A DNA stretch of 64,000 nt from Rhodococcus sp. HM1 (GTDB taxonomy: Bacteria; Actinomycetota; Actinomycetes; Mycobacteriales; Mycobacteriaceae): NCBI RefSeq assembly GCF_023218075.1, contig NZ_JALPTB010000015.1:1-64000 (forward strand), in the 5' to 3' direction. The notes under the pieces are model-generated. The model saw only the letters and a program-made list of their open reading frames with translations. It made no database searches and had not been told where the DNA came from. The position numbers and the translations under genes are program-made. Shown piece after piece: positions 51,199-60,346 of the stretch (position 1 is its first letter; each line of letters starts with the position of its first letter).

Positions 51199-52836
51199 CT
51201 ACGAAAGCCTGAATCCTTCGTAGCCCTTCTCTGCTGCGGCGAGGCAAGCTTCGTTGTAGGCTTTTGCACCGCCCAGGAAGAACACTGGAGCATTCGCCTT
51301 CCCCGGAATGTTCGCGCCGACAAAGTAGTTGTTTCGTCCCTTCGGTACCACAGTGGCGTTCATGAGTTCTTCGAGAAGCTCGCCCCATCGTTCCACGGCT
51401 TCGGGCTCGGCTTCGATCCGAGAGATGCCTTCAGCGCGAGCATGTTCCAGGGTATCTCCGATCCACTTGGTCATTCCTTCCATGATCACGGGACCGTTCG
51501 CGAACGGGGCGTGCGGACCGAAGATCATGAACATGTTGGGGAAACCATCCACCGCCAGACCCAGGTAGGTCTTGGCGCCGTCCTTCCATTTGTTCTCGAC
51601 CGATGTGCCATCGGCTCCTCGAATATCGATCCGGGTGATAGAGCCGGTCGCGGCGTCGAAGCCCGTCGCGAAGATGATGACGTCTGCCTCGTACTCCTTG
51701 TCCCCGACCTGCACACCCTTGGCCGTTATGCGCGAGATCGGCTCCTCGCTTACATCGACGAGCTTTACGTTCCCTCGGTTGAATGCTTCGTAGTAGAAAT
51801 GTCCGAGAGGGGGACGTTTTCCGACGAAGGGGTAGTCCTTGGGGCAGAGGAGCTCTGCGGTATCGGGGTCCTCGACAATTGTGCGAATCTTGTTCCGGAT
51901 GAACTCGGAGGCTATCTCGTTCGAGTTCTCGTCGAGAAAAATGTCATCGAACGTCTCGAATACGAACTTGAACCCGCCGGATTCCCATCCCCATTCGAGA
52001 ATCTTCTGGTGCTCTTCGGGGGTGACGTCGGCCGCGGTTCTCCCGGCCATATTCAGAGGGAATCCGAAGAACTGATTGCGGGACTTCTCCCAGATGGCGT
52101 CGTAGTTGACACGAATCGCGTGCCGTTCCTCGTCGGTCAGCACGTAATTGCGTGCAGGCAGGACGTAATTCGGGGTGCGCTGAAAGACGGTGAGTTCCTC
52201 CGCGACATGCGCGGCGATCGGAATCAGTTGCACAGCTGTGGCGCCGGTCCCGATAACGGCAACACGCTTGCCGGTGAGGTCTATGCCCTCTTCCGGCCAG
52301 CGTGCCGTCATCGCCCATTCGCCTTCGAATTCGTCCAGGCCGGCAAAATCCGGCCTGTACGCAGCGGAGAGGGGTCCTACGGCGCTGATCAAGTAGCGCG
52401 ACGTGAGCTTTTCGCCGCTGTCGGTGGTGGTGTTCCACACGTTCAGTTGGGCGTCATGTTCTGCGGAGACGACCTTGGTGTTGAACTGGATGTCTTTGCG
52501 CAGGTCGAATCGATCTGCGACGTGCTTGAGATACGCCAGCGCCTCCGGCTGGCGGGTGAATCGCTCCGACCAGTCCCATTCGTTCATGAGTTCCTTGGAG
52601 AACGAATAGGCGTAGACCCATGATTCGCTGTCCGTACGGGCCCCGGGATACCTGTTCCAGTACCATGTTCCGCCGACTTCCGGGGCCTCTTCGATAACAC
52701 GCGCCGAGAACCCACGCTGACGGAGTTCGTGAAGCATGAGCAAGCCGGCGAACCCTGCGCCGATCACAATTGCGTCGTAGTCGAGATCGCGAGTCTCCGC
52801 TGCAGATCGAGAAGCGGTAGTGTGTGTCGCCGTCAT
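51199..52836 (-). CDS. Baeyer-Villiger monooxygenase (cyclohexanone-monooxygenase type)
   Basis: This 545-residue class B flavoprotein monooxygenase inserts oxygen next to a ketone using FAD and NADPH. Two Rossmann motifs are clear (VIGAGFAG and VIGTGATAV), with GGTWYWNRYPGARTDSES, FATGFD and a normal length. The BVMO fingerprint F-x-G-x3-H-x3-W-P reads FEGEWAMTARWP, so the conserved His is Met. ATG 52836 follows AAGGAGT; longer frames upstream are non-coding. It should convert a cyclic or long-chain ketone to lactone or ester, to be opened by the esterase at 59343. Confidence 0.92.
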   Translation of the reverse strand: MTATHTTASRSAAETRDLDYDAIVIGAGFAGLLMLHELRQRGFSARVIEEAPEVGGTWYWNRYPGARTDSESWVYAYSFSKELMNEWDWSERFTRQPEALAYLKHVADRFDLRKDIQFNTKVVSAEHDAQLNVWNTTTDSGEKLTSRYLISAVGPLSAAYRPDFAGLDEFEGEWAMTARWPEEGIDLTGKRVAVIGTGATAVQLIPIAAHVAEELTVFQRTPNYVLPARNYVLTDEERHAIRVNYDAIWEKSRNQFFGFPLNMAGRTAADVTPEEHQKILEWGWESGGFKFVFETFDDIFLDENSNEIASEFIRNKIRTIVEDPDTAELLCPKDYPFVGKRPPLGHFYYEAFNRGNVKLVDVSEEPISRITAKGVQVGDKEYEADVIIFATGFDAATGSITRIDIRGADGTSVENKWKDGAKTYLGLAVDGFPNMFMIFGPHAPFANGPVIMEGMTKWIGDTLEHARAEGISRIEAEPEAVERWGELLEELMNATVVPKGRNNYFVGANIPGKANAPVFFLGGAKAYNEACLAAAEKGYEGFRLS

Positions 52837-53025
52837 GTCTGGCACTCCTTTTTGATGTTGATGGCCGAGTCGGTTGAATCGGTCGATCGAGGGCGTTCTT
52901 GTTCTCGAATCGACTGCGGGGATAATCGACGACATCGGCACCATTTGATTCTGCGCCGCACATTGGTTCGTCGGTTCCCGATTTGATGTAGGAATTAACG
53001 ATAACTCGTTGTCGGACTCGAATTA

Positions 53026-53042
53026 TGTCGCAATATGGGACG
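53026..53042. promoter_or_regulatory. Candidate activator site upstream of the BVMO gene
   Basis: TGTCGCAATATGGGACG matches, with three weaker positions, the palindromes TGTAGCGATATGCGACA and TGTAGCGAATCGCGACA at 58201 and 59099. It lies 190 bp upstream of the BVMO start, in a 241-bp AT-rich spacer. I infer binding by the AcoR-like regulator. Confidence 0.45.
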
Positions 53043-53077
53043 CCTCCGGTGTGCGATCGGTACGAGTGCGGCCAGGG

Positions 53078-54109
53078 CTATGGAACGACGACAGCGCGAC
53101 CCAGCAATTCTCCACGAGAAAGCCGCTCGTAGACCCCCGGAGCCTCTTCGAGTGAGTGGATCTCGACCTCGACTTTCAGTCGCCCGGAGTGAGCCAGATC
53201 GACGACTTCCCATAGTTCGGATCGACTGCCCCAGAATGCATTCCGCACGCTGGCTTCGAACGGAAGGCGCCGGTAGCCGACGGGAAGAGTGCCGTGCCCG
53301 ACGCCGAGGATCACGATGTCGGTGTAAGTTGCAGCGACTGCGCCGGCAAGACCTACTGTTTCCTGCGATCCGACGAAATCGAATACTGCCGTGGCGCCAC
53401 GCCCGCACGTGAGGTCGGCGATCGCTGCTCGAGCGTCCGTGTCGCCGATTATGGCGTGATCAGCGCCGACGTCACGCGCCAGCCGCAGTTTGTCCTCGGT
53501 TATGTCCACCGCAACGACAGTCGCAGCACCGAGCGCGCGGATGATCTGTATTGCCAGGTGACCCAGGCCGCCGGCGCCGATGACAACGGCAACGCTTCCT
53601 GCGCCGAGGCGAGGTGCCGATCGCTTGACCGCGCTGTACGAGGTCAAGCCTGCGTCTGTCAGTGCTACCGCCTGGACCGGGTCCAATGTGCCCAGCGGGA
53701 CGAGGTGACGCTCGTTGTCGACCAGCAGGAATTCTGCCAGTGCTCCGTCGACGGCGATACCCGGCGGCCTTACTCCGGAAGGATCCGTGCAATAGTTTTC
53801 TCGGCCCTCCGAGCAGTAGCGGCACAATCCGCATCCCCACGGTCCATAAACGAGGACGGGCGTACCGATGGCGAAGTGGTTCGCGCCCTCACCTGTGGCC
53901 GCCACGACACCCGCGGCCTCGTGGCCGAGGGTCAAAGGCAGAGGACCGTAGCGATATTCGTCGGCAGTGGCCGACATGATATGGAGGTCGGAGTGGCACA
54001 GGCCTGCCGCAGTGACCTGGATGAGGACCTGTCCCGCGCCCGGTGTGGGAGTGGGTACTTCGACGATCTCCGGTGGCTCGCCGAGGTTGATGTACTGCAA
54101 AGCTCTCAC
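53078..54109 (-). CDS. Zinc-dependent alcohol dehydrogenase (MDR superfamily)
   Basis: The 343-residue enzyme has catalytic-zinc ligands in GLCHSDLH and GHEAAGVV, structural-zinc Cys in GCGLCRYCSEGRENYC and the NAD motif VVIGAGGLGHLAIQ followed by VAVDI. It oxidises alcohols to aldehydes or ketones, most likely the alcohol released after ester hydrolysis. GTG start at 54109; it is 241 bp after the BVMO in the minus-strand series. Confidence 0.92.
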   Translation of the reverse strand: MRALQYINLGEPPEIVEVPTPTPGAGQVLIQVTAAGLCHSDLHIMSATADEYRYGPLPLTLGHEAAGVVAATGEGANHFAIGTPVLVYGPWGCGLCRYCSEGRENYCTDPSGVRPPGIAVDGALAEFLLVDNERHLVPLGTLDPVQAVALTDAGLTSYSAVKRSAPRLGAGSVAVVIGAGGLGHLAIQIIRALGAATVVAVDITEDKLRLARDVGADHAIIGDTDARAAIADLTCGRGATAVFDFVGSQETVGLAGAVAATYTDIVILGVGHGTLPVGYRRLPFEASVRNAFWGSRSELWEVVDLAHSGRLKVEVEIHSLEEAPGVYERLSRGELLGRAVVVP

Positions 54110-54261
54110 GTCGGGTATTCCTCTCGGAATCTATGACATCTCGCGTTCGTCCTGAACCAGCGAGATCCTTGCAGTGCAGAACTGTCGTGGTTTCCTCGTC
54201 GGCTCGACAACGGTGGTTGCCGAGCCGACGAAGGTTCCGGTTGCGTGCGTCGAAGGTGAAG

Positions 54262-55461
54262 CTAATAGGATCTGGGCAGATCCAGGGTGTGCTGCGCGAC
54301 GTAGTTCAGCACCATTTCTGTCGATACAGGGGCGATCTGCTGCAGCCGGACAATTCCCCACAAGTCTGCGAGTCCGAATTCGTAGGCCAGACCGTTGCCC
54401 CCATGCACTTGAATTGCGGTATCGAGCGAATTGTATCCGGCCTTGGAGGCAAGGTACTTGGCCATATTCGCCTGCTCACCAGCCGGCAGCCCGGCATCGA
54501 ACAACTCGGCGGCCTTTCGTGCCATCAAACGGGCAGCTTCCAGTTCGATAGCCGCAACCGCAATGGGATGCTGGACTGCTTGGTACGAGCCGATCGGGGT
54601 GTCGCCCCATACCGTCCTCTGCTTCACGTACGAACAGGCCTTGTCCAGCGCGTAGCGCGCGATCCCCGTACTGATCGCCGCGCTGAGCACACGTTCCGGG
54701 TTCAGGCCGTCAAACAGTGGGACAAGACCGCGATCGACCTCGCCGACGAGTCGGTCGTTCTCCAGCTCCACGTTGTCGAAGAAGAGCGAGAACTGGCGTT
54801 CCGGAGCGCCCAATGCCGTTGCGATCGGTTCCTTGGTCAGTCCCGGAACGTCGGTTTCGACGATGAACAGGGAGACTTTCCCTTTACCGGTCGTCGAGTC
54901 CTGTCCTGTTCGTGCAACGAGCAGGAAATAGTCGGAGTGATCGATTCCGGAAATGTAGTACTTCGCCCCGCGCACACGCCATCCTCGATCGCTTCGAGTG
55001 GCTGTGGTCGTAATATTGTGTGAGTTCGACCCGGCGTCCGGTTCCGTGAGCGCGAACGCGAACTTGATCTCGCCCGAGGCAATTCCGGGAAGATACGTTT
55101 CCTGCTGCTGCCGGGTTCCGTGACGCGTCAAGGCGCTGCCTGCGATCCCTTGAGAAAGCACCATAGCCAACTCCGGACATCCGCCCGCGGACATTTCTTC
55201 GAGCACGATCGCGAGGTGGCTCAATCCCACACCACCTCCGCCGAACTCTTCCGGGATATTCAATCCCAGGAAACCTTGGCGCCCGAGCTCGTCCCACAGC
55301 TCCTGCATGGGCTCACCCGTCAGGGACTTCTTCCTGTAGTACTCATGCCCGTATTTCGCGACGATCCCGGCAACCGTCGACCGAAGGAGAGTCTCCTCGT
55401 CCGAAAGTGCAAGAGGCATAGCCGCCGGCAAGGCTTGGTCGATCAGTTCTGTTGTATCCAT
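54262..55461 (-). CDS. Acyl-CoA dehydrogenase
   Basis: This 399-residue flavoenzyme has FAFALTEPDAGSNSHNITT (signature 1), VRGAKYYISGIDHSDYFLLV and the C-terminal YNSLDTAIQVHGGNGLAYEF with LWGIVRLQQIAPVSTEM. It introduces the alpha,beta double bond in an acyl-CoA, giving the substrate for the MaoC hydratase pair at 42.6 kb. ATG 55461 (MDTTELID) is preferred over GTG 55467. It is followed by ADH after 152 bp. Confidence 0.92.
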   Translation of the reverse strand: MDTTELIDQALPAAMPLALSDEETLLRSTVAGIVAKYGHEYYRKKSLTGEPMQELWDELGRQGFLGLNIPEEFGGGGVGLSHLAIVLEEMSAGGCPELAMVLSQGIAGSALTRHGTRQQQETYLPGIASGEIKFAFALTEPDAGSNSHNITTTATRSDRGWRVRGAKYYISGIDHSDYFLLVARTGQDSTTGKGKVSLFIVETDVPGLTKEPIATALGAPERQFSLFFDNVELENDRLVGEVDRGLVPLFDGLNPERVLSAAISTGIARYALDKACSYVKQRTVWGDTPIGSYQAVQHPIAVAAIELEAARLMARKAAELFDAGLPAGEQANMAKYLASKAGYNSLDTAIQVHGGNGLAYEFGLADLWGIVRLQQIAPVSTEMVLNYVAQHTLDLPRSY

Positions 55462-55530
55462 GAACACACCTCGATGTCGGTACGGCCGGGCTTTGCCGGC
55501 CTTGCTGTTGCTCGCTATAGGCCGGGTTCG

Positions 55531-56343
55531 TCAGTAGTTGGTCCACCCGGCGTCGACCGGTAGCGCCACCCCGGTGATGTGCTCCGAGTCGTCGGACGCG
55601 AGGAACACCGCGGTCTTCGCGACTGTCTCCGGGGGAACCCAACCGGCGGGCAACAGTGAACGGTCGGTGGAGAAGAAGCGAGGGGTGTACTCGAGGGACT
55701 TCTCGACGGTCCCGCCCTTCTGCGTCATATCGGTTGCGATGGCTCCAGGGCAGATTGCGTTGACCCGGATCGAGTGCTCACCCAGTTCCCAGGCCAGGGT
55801 CTTCATCAGACCGACCACACCGTGCTTGGCGGCCGTGTAAGCGGGAGCGCATGGTTGAGCTTTGAGGCCGTTGACGGAAGCGGTCAAGATGACCGAACCA
55901 CCCTGCTGACCTTCGATGATGCGGGGGACGAATGCTTTGGCGACCTTCCACGCGCCGGTGAGGTTGACGTCGATACTCTCCTGCCACGACGCTTCATCCA
56001 ACGCCCACGTGCTCTCCCCGATGGTCCAGATGCCGTGGTTGATCACCAGGATGTCGATTCGTCCGTACGTCGACATCACTCGCTCCGCCAACGCTTCGAG
56101 TTCGGTCAGGTCGCGGGCGTCGACTTTCGCGGACAGGCATTCCTGGCCTTCGTTGCGCACGAGCTCAGCAGTTTCGTCCAGCTGTTCGGCCGTCGCGCCG
56201 GGGTGCAGCGGCGTCTTCAGAGGTTCGCAGATGTCGAACGCCACGACCGTGGCGCCTTCACGGGCCATGGCCACCGCGTGAGCACGACCCTGTCCGCGGG
56301 CAGCCCCCGAAATAACTGCGACTTTTCCTTCGAGCTTGCTCAT
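55531..56343 (-). CDS. Mycofactocin-type SDR (carveol-dehydrogenase-like)
   Basis: The 270-residue SDR has VISGAARGQGRAHAVAMAREG, the G-A-x-R-G-Q-G-R-x-H variant and insertion typical of the mycofactocin-coupled SDR family (carveol and related terpenol dehydrogenases), then NHGIWT, LTASVNGLKAQP and YTAAKHGVVGLMKTL. The bound nicotinamide of these enzymes is recycled by mycofactocin. It would oxidise a cyclic alcohol to the ketone used by the BVMO. ATG 56343, 69 bp after the ACAD start. Confidence 0.88.
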   Translation of the reverse strand: MSKLEGKVAVISGAARGQGRAHAVAMAREGATVVAFDICEPLKTPLHPGATAEQLDETAELVRNEGQECLSAKVDARDLTELEALAERVMSTYGRIDILVINHGIWTIGESTWALDEASWQESIDVNLTGAWKVAKAFVPRIIEGQQGGSVILTASVNGLKAQPCAPAYTAAKHGVVGLMKTLAWELGEHSIRVNAICPGAIATDMTQKGGTVEKSLEYTPRFFSTDRSLLPAGWVPPETVAKTAVFLASDDSEHITGVALPVDAGWTNY

Positions 56344-56409
56344 GTCATCTCCTCGATGTTCGGCGATCGCCCGATCGCGACGGTGGATTTCACGGTGGAA
56401 CGGACTGGG

Positions 56410-58098
56410 TTAGTCGAGCTCCTGGTATTTGCCTGCCGACCATGCGTCCCGGATGGCGAACTTTTGGATCTTGCCGGACAGTGTCTGCGGGAAGTCGGAG
56501 GCGGCGTACCATTTCGCCGGGATCTTGTATCCGGTCAGCCTCGTGCGTAGGAAGGTGTCGAGTTCAGCGGCGCTTGTGTTCGCTCCTGGCACGAGTTTTA
56601 CGAAAGCCGCCGCAACTTCGCCGTAGTACTCGTCGGGTACACCGACGACAGCAACGTCGGCAATCGCGTCGTGCTTGTAGAGCTCGTCTTCGATTTCGCG
56701 AGGGAAGATGTTTTCGCCCCCGCGGATGATCATGTCTTTTGCGCGGCCTTCGACCCGGATGTAGCCTCGTTGGTCCATGGAGCACAGATCCTGAGTATTC
56801 ATCCACCCGCCCTCGCTGAACGCGGCGGCAGTGCCCTCCGAGTTGTCGAAATACCCGACCATCGTGTGGTATCCGCGGGTGAGTAGCTCGCCCACTTCGC
56901 CGCGTCGGCGGGTCGACCCGTCGACCGGATCGACGATCTTTATCTCGATCCCCGGCAGGGGACGTCCGCAGGATCGAGCTTTGTCTTCGGCAGAATCGTC
57001 TGTGGTTGTCATGGTGATGACGCCGCTGGCCTCGGTCTGCCCGAACACGATGGTGAAATCGACGCCGAGTTTGCTTTCGATCTGCCGAACCATCTCTGCC
57101 GGCACCGGCGCACCACCTGAGGAGATCGACTTCAAAGAGCTGAGGTCTGCGGTTTCGAAGGCGGGATCACGCATGAGGGCCAGGATCATGGTGGGTACCG
57201 GATTCATGATCGTCACCCGTTCCTCTTCGATGAGCCGAAGGGCCGCCCCTGCGTCGAAGTTGATCAGGGGGACGAGCGTGCCTGCCAACCCGAGTGTTCC
57301 CATGCCCGCGTACACGCAGCCTCCGACGTGGAACATCGGCAGCACGGCGAGCCAGACTGCTCCGGGTTGTCCACCGGCACGAAGCGCGGCTTGGTACCCG
57401 TCGTTGACGACGCCGCGGTGGGTCAACATGGCACCTTTGGGGCGGCCTGTGGTTCCGGAGGTGTACTGGATCTGAGCGGGACTCGCAGGATCGACCTCAG
57501 GAAGTTTGGTCGACCGGTCGCCCGATGCCAAGAACGTATCCCATTCGCCGAAACTGATGATGTCCACCGGCCGATCGAGCTTGCCGACTGTCCGTCCGGC
57601 GATCTCGAGCATGGGGCTACCGCGAAATTCGGGATGGACGAGGCACGCCACGGCGCGCGACTGTCGCAGACAGAACTCGAGTTCTGCTTCCCGGAAGGTC
57701 GGGTTGACTGTCACCATCACCATGCCGGCGAGCGCCGCGCCGCACTGGAATATTGTGTATTCCGGGATATTCGGCGCCCAGATGGCAATGTGATCGCCGG
57801 GCGAATACCGCTGGAGTAGTGCTCGTGCGCAGGCCTCGGCCTGCTCGAGCAGTTCGGTATAGGTCCACCGTCTGCGGTCGGGGTGTGCGATACCCTCCAC
57901 GATTGCCAAGCGGCCCGGAGCGCTGGCAGCGGATCGGCGTAGGACCTCGCCCACGGTCAAGTTCTCCGGTGCAGGTTGGTCGGGGCCTCGCTCGTAGGCA
58001 TAGTCCTGACCGATGTTCTCGATGTTCAGGGCTACATTCTGCTCGAGCATCTCATCAAGCCTTCCGTGCAGTGGGTTCCCGTATGCGGCTGTCGCCAT
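56410..58098 (-). CDS. Acyl-CoA synthetase (AMP-forming)
   Basis: The 562-residue ligase carries YTSGTTGRPKGAMLTH (P-loop), FGQTEASGVITM, RAKDMIIRGGENIFPREIE and the C-terminal FPQTLSGKIQKFAIRD with the catalytic Lys. It converts a carboxylic acid from ester cleavage and alcohol oxidation to its CoA ester. It is the first gene of the minus-strand series facing the 58201 palindrome. The ATG at 58098 has a weak ribosome-binding site; ATG 58050 (MLEQNVALN) is an alternative. Confidence 0.92.
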   Translation of the reverse strand: MATAAYGNPLHGRLDEMLEQNVALNIENIGQDYAYERGPDQPAPENLTVGEVLRRSAASAPGRLAIVEGIAHPDRRRWTYTELLEQAEACARALLQRYSPGDHIAIWAPNIPEYTIFQCGAALAGMVMVTVNPTFREAELEFCLRQSRAVACLVHPEFRGSPMLEIAGRTVGKLDRPVDIISFGEWDTFLASGDRSTKLPEVDPASPAQIQYTSGTTGRPKGAMLTHRGVVNDGYQAALRAGGQPGAVWLAVLPMFHVGGCVYAGMGTLGLAGTLVPLINFDAGAALRLIEEERVTIMNPVPTMILALMRDPAFETADLSSLKSISSGGAPVPAEMVRQIESKLGVDFTIVFGQTEASGVITMTTTDDSAEDKARSCGRPLPGIEIKIVDPVDGSTRRRGEVGELLTRGYHTMVGYFDNSEGTAAAFSEGGWMNTQDLCSMDQRGYIRVEGRAKDMIIRGGENIFPREIEDELYKHDAIADVAVVGVPDEYYGEVAAAFVKLVPGANTSAAELDTFLRTRLTGYKIPAKWYAASDFPQTLSGKIQKFAIRDAWSAGKYQELD

Positions 58099-58200
58099 TC
58101 GGCGTGGCGAGACATGTGGAAATGCATTCGCCGGCGGGCATCGTCCCTGGTGGGGGGTATAGCGTCACCTTGTCAGACTCGAACGTACAAAGCGCCAATG

Positions 58201-58217
58201 TGTAGCGATATGCGACA
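58201..58217. promoter_or_regulatory. 17-bp palindrome in the divergent ligase/SDR promoter region
   Basis: TGTAGCGATATGCGACA is an interrupted inverted repeat (TGT-N11-ACA, GCG/GCG inside). It is 103 bp from the ligase start and 132 bp from the SDR start. The second full copy is at 59099. It fits the site class of NtrC/AcoR-type Fis-helix regulators. Confidence 0.6.
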
Positions 58218-58348
58218 ACTTTCGGAGGCCGACGGTTCCTACTCTGAGATGGCGCCAAGTCCGTGTCACCCCTCATTCGCGAGGCCTGGGTGCACAGGGT
58301 CGAAGTGTGGGAGCTCGTGTCGATCAACCTGGAAGTGAGAACATACAG

Positions 58349-59089
58349 ATGGACATCGATCTGACGGGACAGAGCGCGTTGGTCACCGGCGGCGGTTCGG
58401 GCATCGGTGCGGCGTGCGTTCGTGAGTTGGCTGCTTGCGGCGCCAAGGTTGCTGTCGCTGATCTGTCAGGTGCGGCGGCGCGTGCTGTGGCTAACGAGAT
58501 CGGTGGGGGTGCAATAGCAATCACCGCCGACGTGAGCACTCCGGGTGATGTGTCGCGAATGGTCGCAGAGACGCTCGAGGCCTTCGGGTCGCTCGATATC
58601 GCGGTCAACAATGCCGGGGTCGGGATGCCGACGAAGGCTGCGGTCGGCGCGACCGAGATCGCTGAATGGCGGCGGGTATTGTCGATCAACCTTGACGGTG
58701 CGTTCTATTGCATGCACGCGCAGCTTCCGGTCATGCGACAGGGCGGAGCAATCGTGAATCTCGCCTCGGTCATGAGTTCGGTTGCAGCAGAAGGCGCGAG
58801 CGGGTATGTCGCTTCCAAGCACGCGCTCGTGGGACTGACGAAGACGGCAGCTCTGGATTACGCCGCGGCGGGGATCCGTGTCAACGCGGTCGGTGCCGGC
58901 TTCGTCGACACGCCACTTCTCCATGGCCGGGACCCCCGATGGCTCGCTGCCGTTGCTGCCGCGCATCCCCTCGGTCGTCTCGCGGATGCATCCGAAATCG
59001 CCTCTGCTGTTGTCTTCCTGGCGTCACCGGCAGCATCGTTCATCACGGGCGCTTACATCCCGGTCGACGGTGGGTATCTCGCGCGATGA
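58349..59089 (+). CDS. Short-chain dehydrogenase/reductase
   Basis: This 246-residue classical SDR has TGGGSGIGAACVRELA, NNAGVGMP, Ser in LASVMSSV and YVASKHALVGL, with the C-terminus GAYIPVDGGYL. The residue after the second strand (VADLSG) favours NAD(H). It starts the plus-strand side of the divergent promoter; the open frame upstream to 58307 lacks a ribosome-binding site, while ATG 58349 follows GGAAGTGAG. Confidence 0.9.
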   Translation: MDIDLTGQSALVTGGGSGIGAACVRELAACGAKVAVADLSGAAARAVANEIGGGAIAITADVSTPGDVSRMVAETLEAFGSLDIAVNNAGVGMPTKAAVGATEIAEWRRVLSINLDGAFYCMHAQLPVMRQGGAIVNLASVMSSVAAEGASGYVASKHALVGLTKTAALDYAAAGIRVNAVGAGFVDTPLLHGRDPRWLAAVAAAHPLGRLADASEIASAVVFLASPAASFITGAYIPVDGGYLAR

Positions 59090-59098
59090 GCGGCCGTG

Positions 59099-59115
59099 TG
59101 TAGCGAATCGCGACA
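59099..59115. promoter_or_regulatory. 17-bp palindrome upstream of the esterase gene
   Basis: TGTAGCGAATCGCGACA, nearly identical to 58201-58217, is followed by the same further landmarks in the same order (GTGTCAC, then GCGAGGCCTGG). It lies 10 bp after the SDR stop and 228 bp before the esterase start. Two promoters thus share a common architecture. Confidence 0.6.
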
Positions 59116-59342
59116 TGTTTTGCTTCCTCGGGTCGGCATGATGAATGTGTCACATCCCATAACGTCCGGTTGTGCGAGGCCTGGTGAAGGTCGTTCCGAC
59201 TCCGATGATGGACGCGTCGTTGTCCGTATCTCGACCCACGCGCTCGGAGCAGGCCAACAGGCCCCAAGCGCCGGATCCGATGTCCTCGGACTCCACCGAA
59301 TGGGATGACAACCCGGCAAGCCAAAATGGTAAGGAGAGCACG

Positions 59343-60239
59343 ATGACCTACAGCCCTGATACCCAGCGGGCCCGAGATCTACTGTCTTATCTGGTGTCCG
59401 AACCCGATGCAACGATCGAGGACTACCGTCGGCTGTACGACGAGGTATGTTCGAACTTCGAATTGCCTGCCGATGCCGAGGTCGAGGACGTGGACGCAGG
59501 TGGCACACCGGCGATTTGGGTATCGGCGCCGGGCGTCGATCCGGATACCGTGATCATCGTGGTTCACGGTGGCGGCTTCACGATGGGGAACGCCAAGGGG
59601 TATCGAGAACTCGGATACAGGTTGTCCAAGGCTGCGAACGCACGCGCTCTGGTTGTCGATTATCGACTCGCTCCCGAGGCTCCGTTCCCGCTTCCGGTGG
59701 AAGATGTGGCTTCGGCGTACCGTTTTGCGCGTGGCCAGGACGGGGTACGCAACGTCGTGCTCGTCGGTGATTCGGCAGGCGGTGGGCTGGTATTTTCCAC
59801 CCTGCTGATGTTGCGCGACGCGCAGGAGAGGCTTCCCGATGCCGCGGTCGCGATGTCGCCGCTTGTCGATCTCGCCGGTGAAGGTGCCTCCCTCACCGAG
59901 CGAGCACACCTCGACCCGCTTCCCGCAGCAGCACTGGTGAGCGGCCTGGGCGGAACGTATCTCAACGGAGCCGACCCGATGCACCCGCTGGCTTCCCCTG
60001 TCTACGCAGACCTGGCAGGTCTTCCCCCTACGCTCGTTCTCGTCGGTACCGACGAAGGTCTCTACGACGATGCGACTCGCATCGTCGAGAAACTGAAGGA
60101 AGACGGCGTAGAGGTTCGGTTCGAAGTTGGTGAGAACCTGCCCCACATCTGGCCGATCTTCTCGTTCCACCCGGAAGCGGTTGCCACGACCGACCGGATC
60201 GGAGCATTCATCCGGGAACAGATCTCAGCGAAACTGTAG
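59343..60239 (+). CDS. Alpha/beta-hydrolase, HSL (hormone-sensitive lipase) family esterase
   Basis: The 298-residue hydrolase has the HSL oxyanion motif [10 protein letters not shown] (near residue 78), nucleophile elbow [10 protein letters not shown] (near 143), an acidic residue in [11 protein letters not shown] and catalytic His in NLPHIWP. It would hydrolyse the ester or lactone formed by the BVMO. ATG 59343 after TAAGGAGAGC. It is alone in its transcript, ended by the hairpin at 60241. Confidence 0.92.
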   Translation: MTYSPDTQRARDLLSYLVSEPDATIEDYRRLYDEVCSNFELPADAEVEDVDAGGTPAIWVSAPGVDPDTVIIVVHGGGFTMGNAKGYRELGYRLSKAANARALVVDYRLAPEAPFPLPVEDVASAYRFARGQDGVRNVVLVGDSAGGGLVFSTLLMLRDAQERLPDAAVAMSPLVDLAGEGASLTERAHLDPLPAAALVSGLGGTYLNGADPMHPLASPVYADLAGLPPTLVLVGTDEGLYDDATRIVEKLKEDGVEVRFEVGENLPHIWPIFSFHPEAVATTDRIGAFIREQISAKL

Positions 60240-60240
60240 G

Positions 60241-60280
60241 AAGGAGGCGGTGGTATGCGTCTGCGGCGTGTACCACCGCT
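60241..60280. terminator. Terminator between convergent esterase and regulator genes
   Basis: GGAGGCGGTGGTA (60241-60253) pairs, with one bulge, with TACCACCGCTCC (60269-60280). It begins right after the esterase stop and lies 67 bp from the regulator stop. Confidence 0.6.
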
Positions 60281-60346
60281 CCTGCGGCACTACCCGCATC
60301 CAGAGCTTCCCGGCGGTGGCCTGCACGTTCGCTTGGAGATTTTCGG

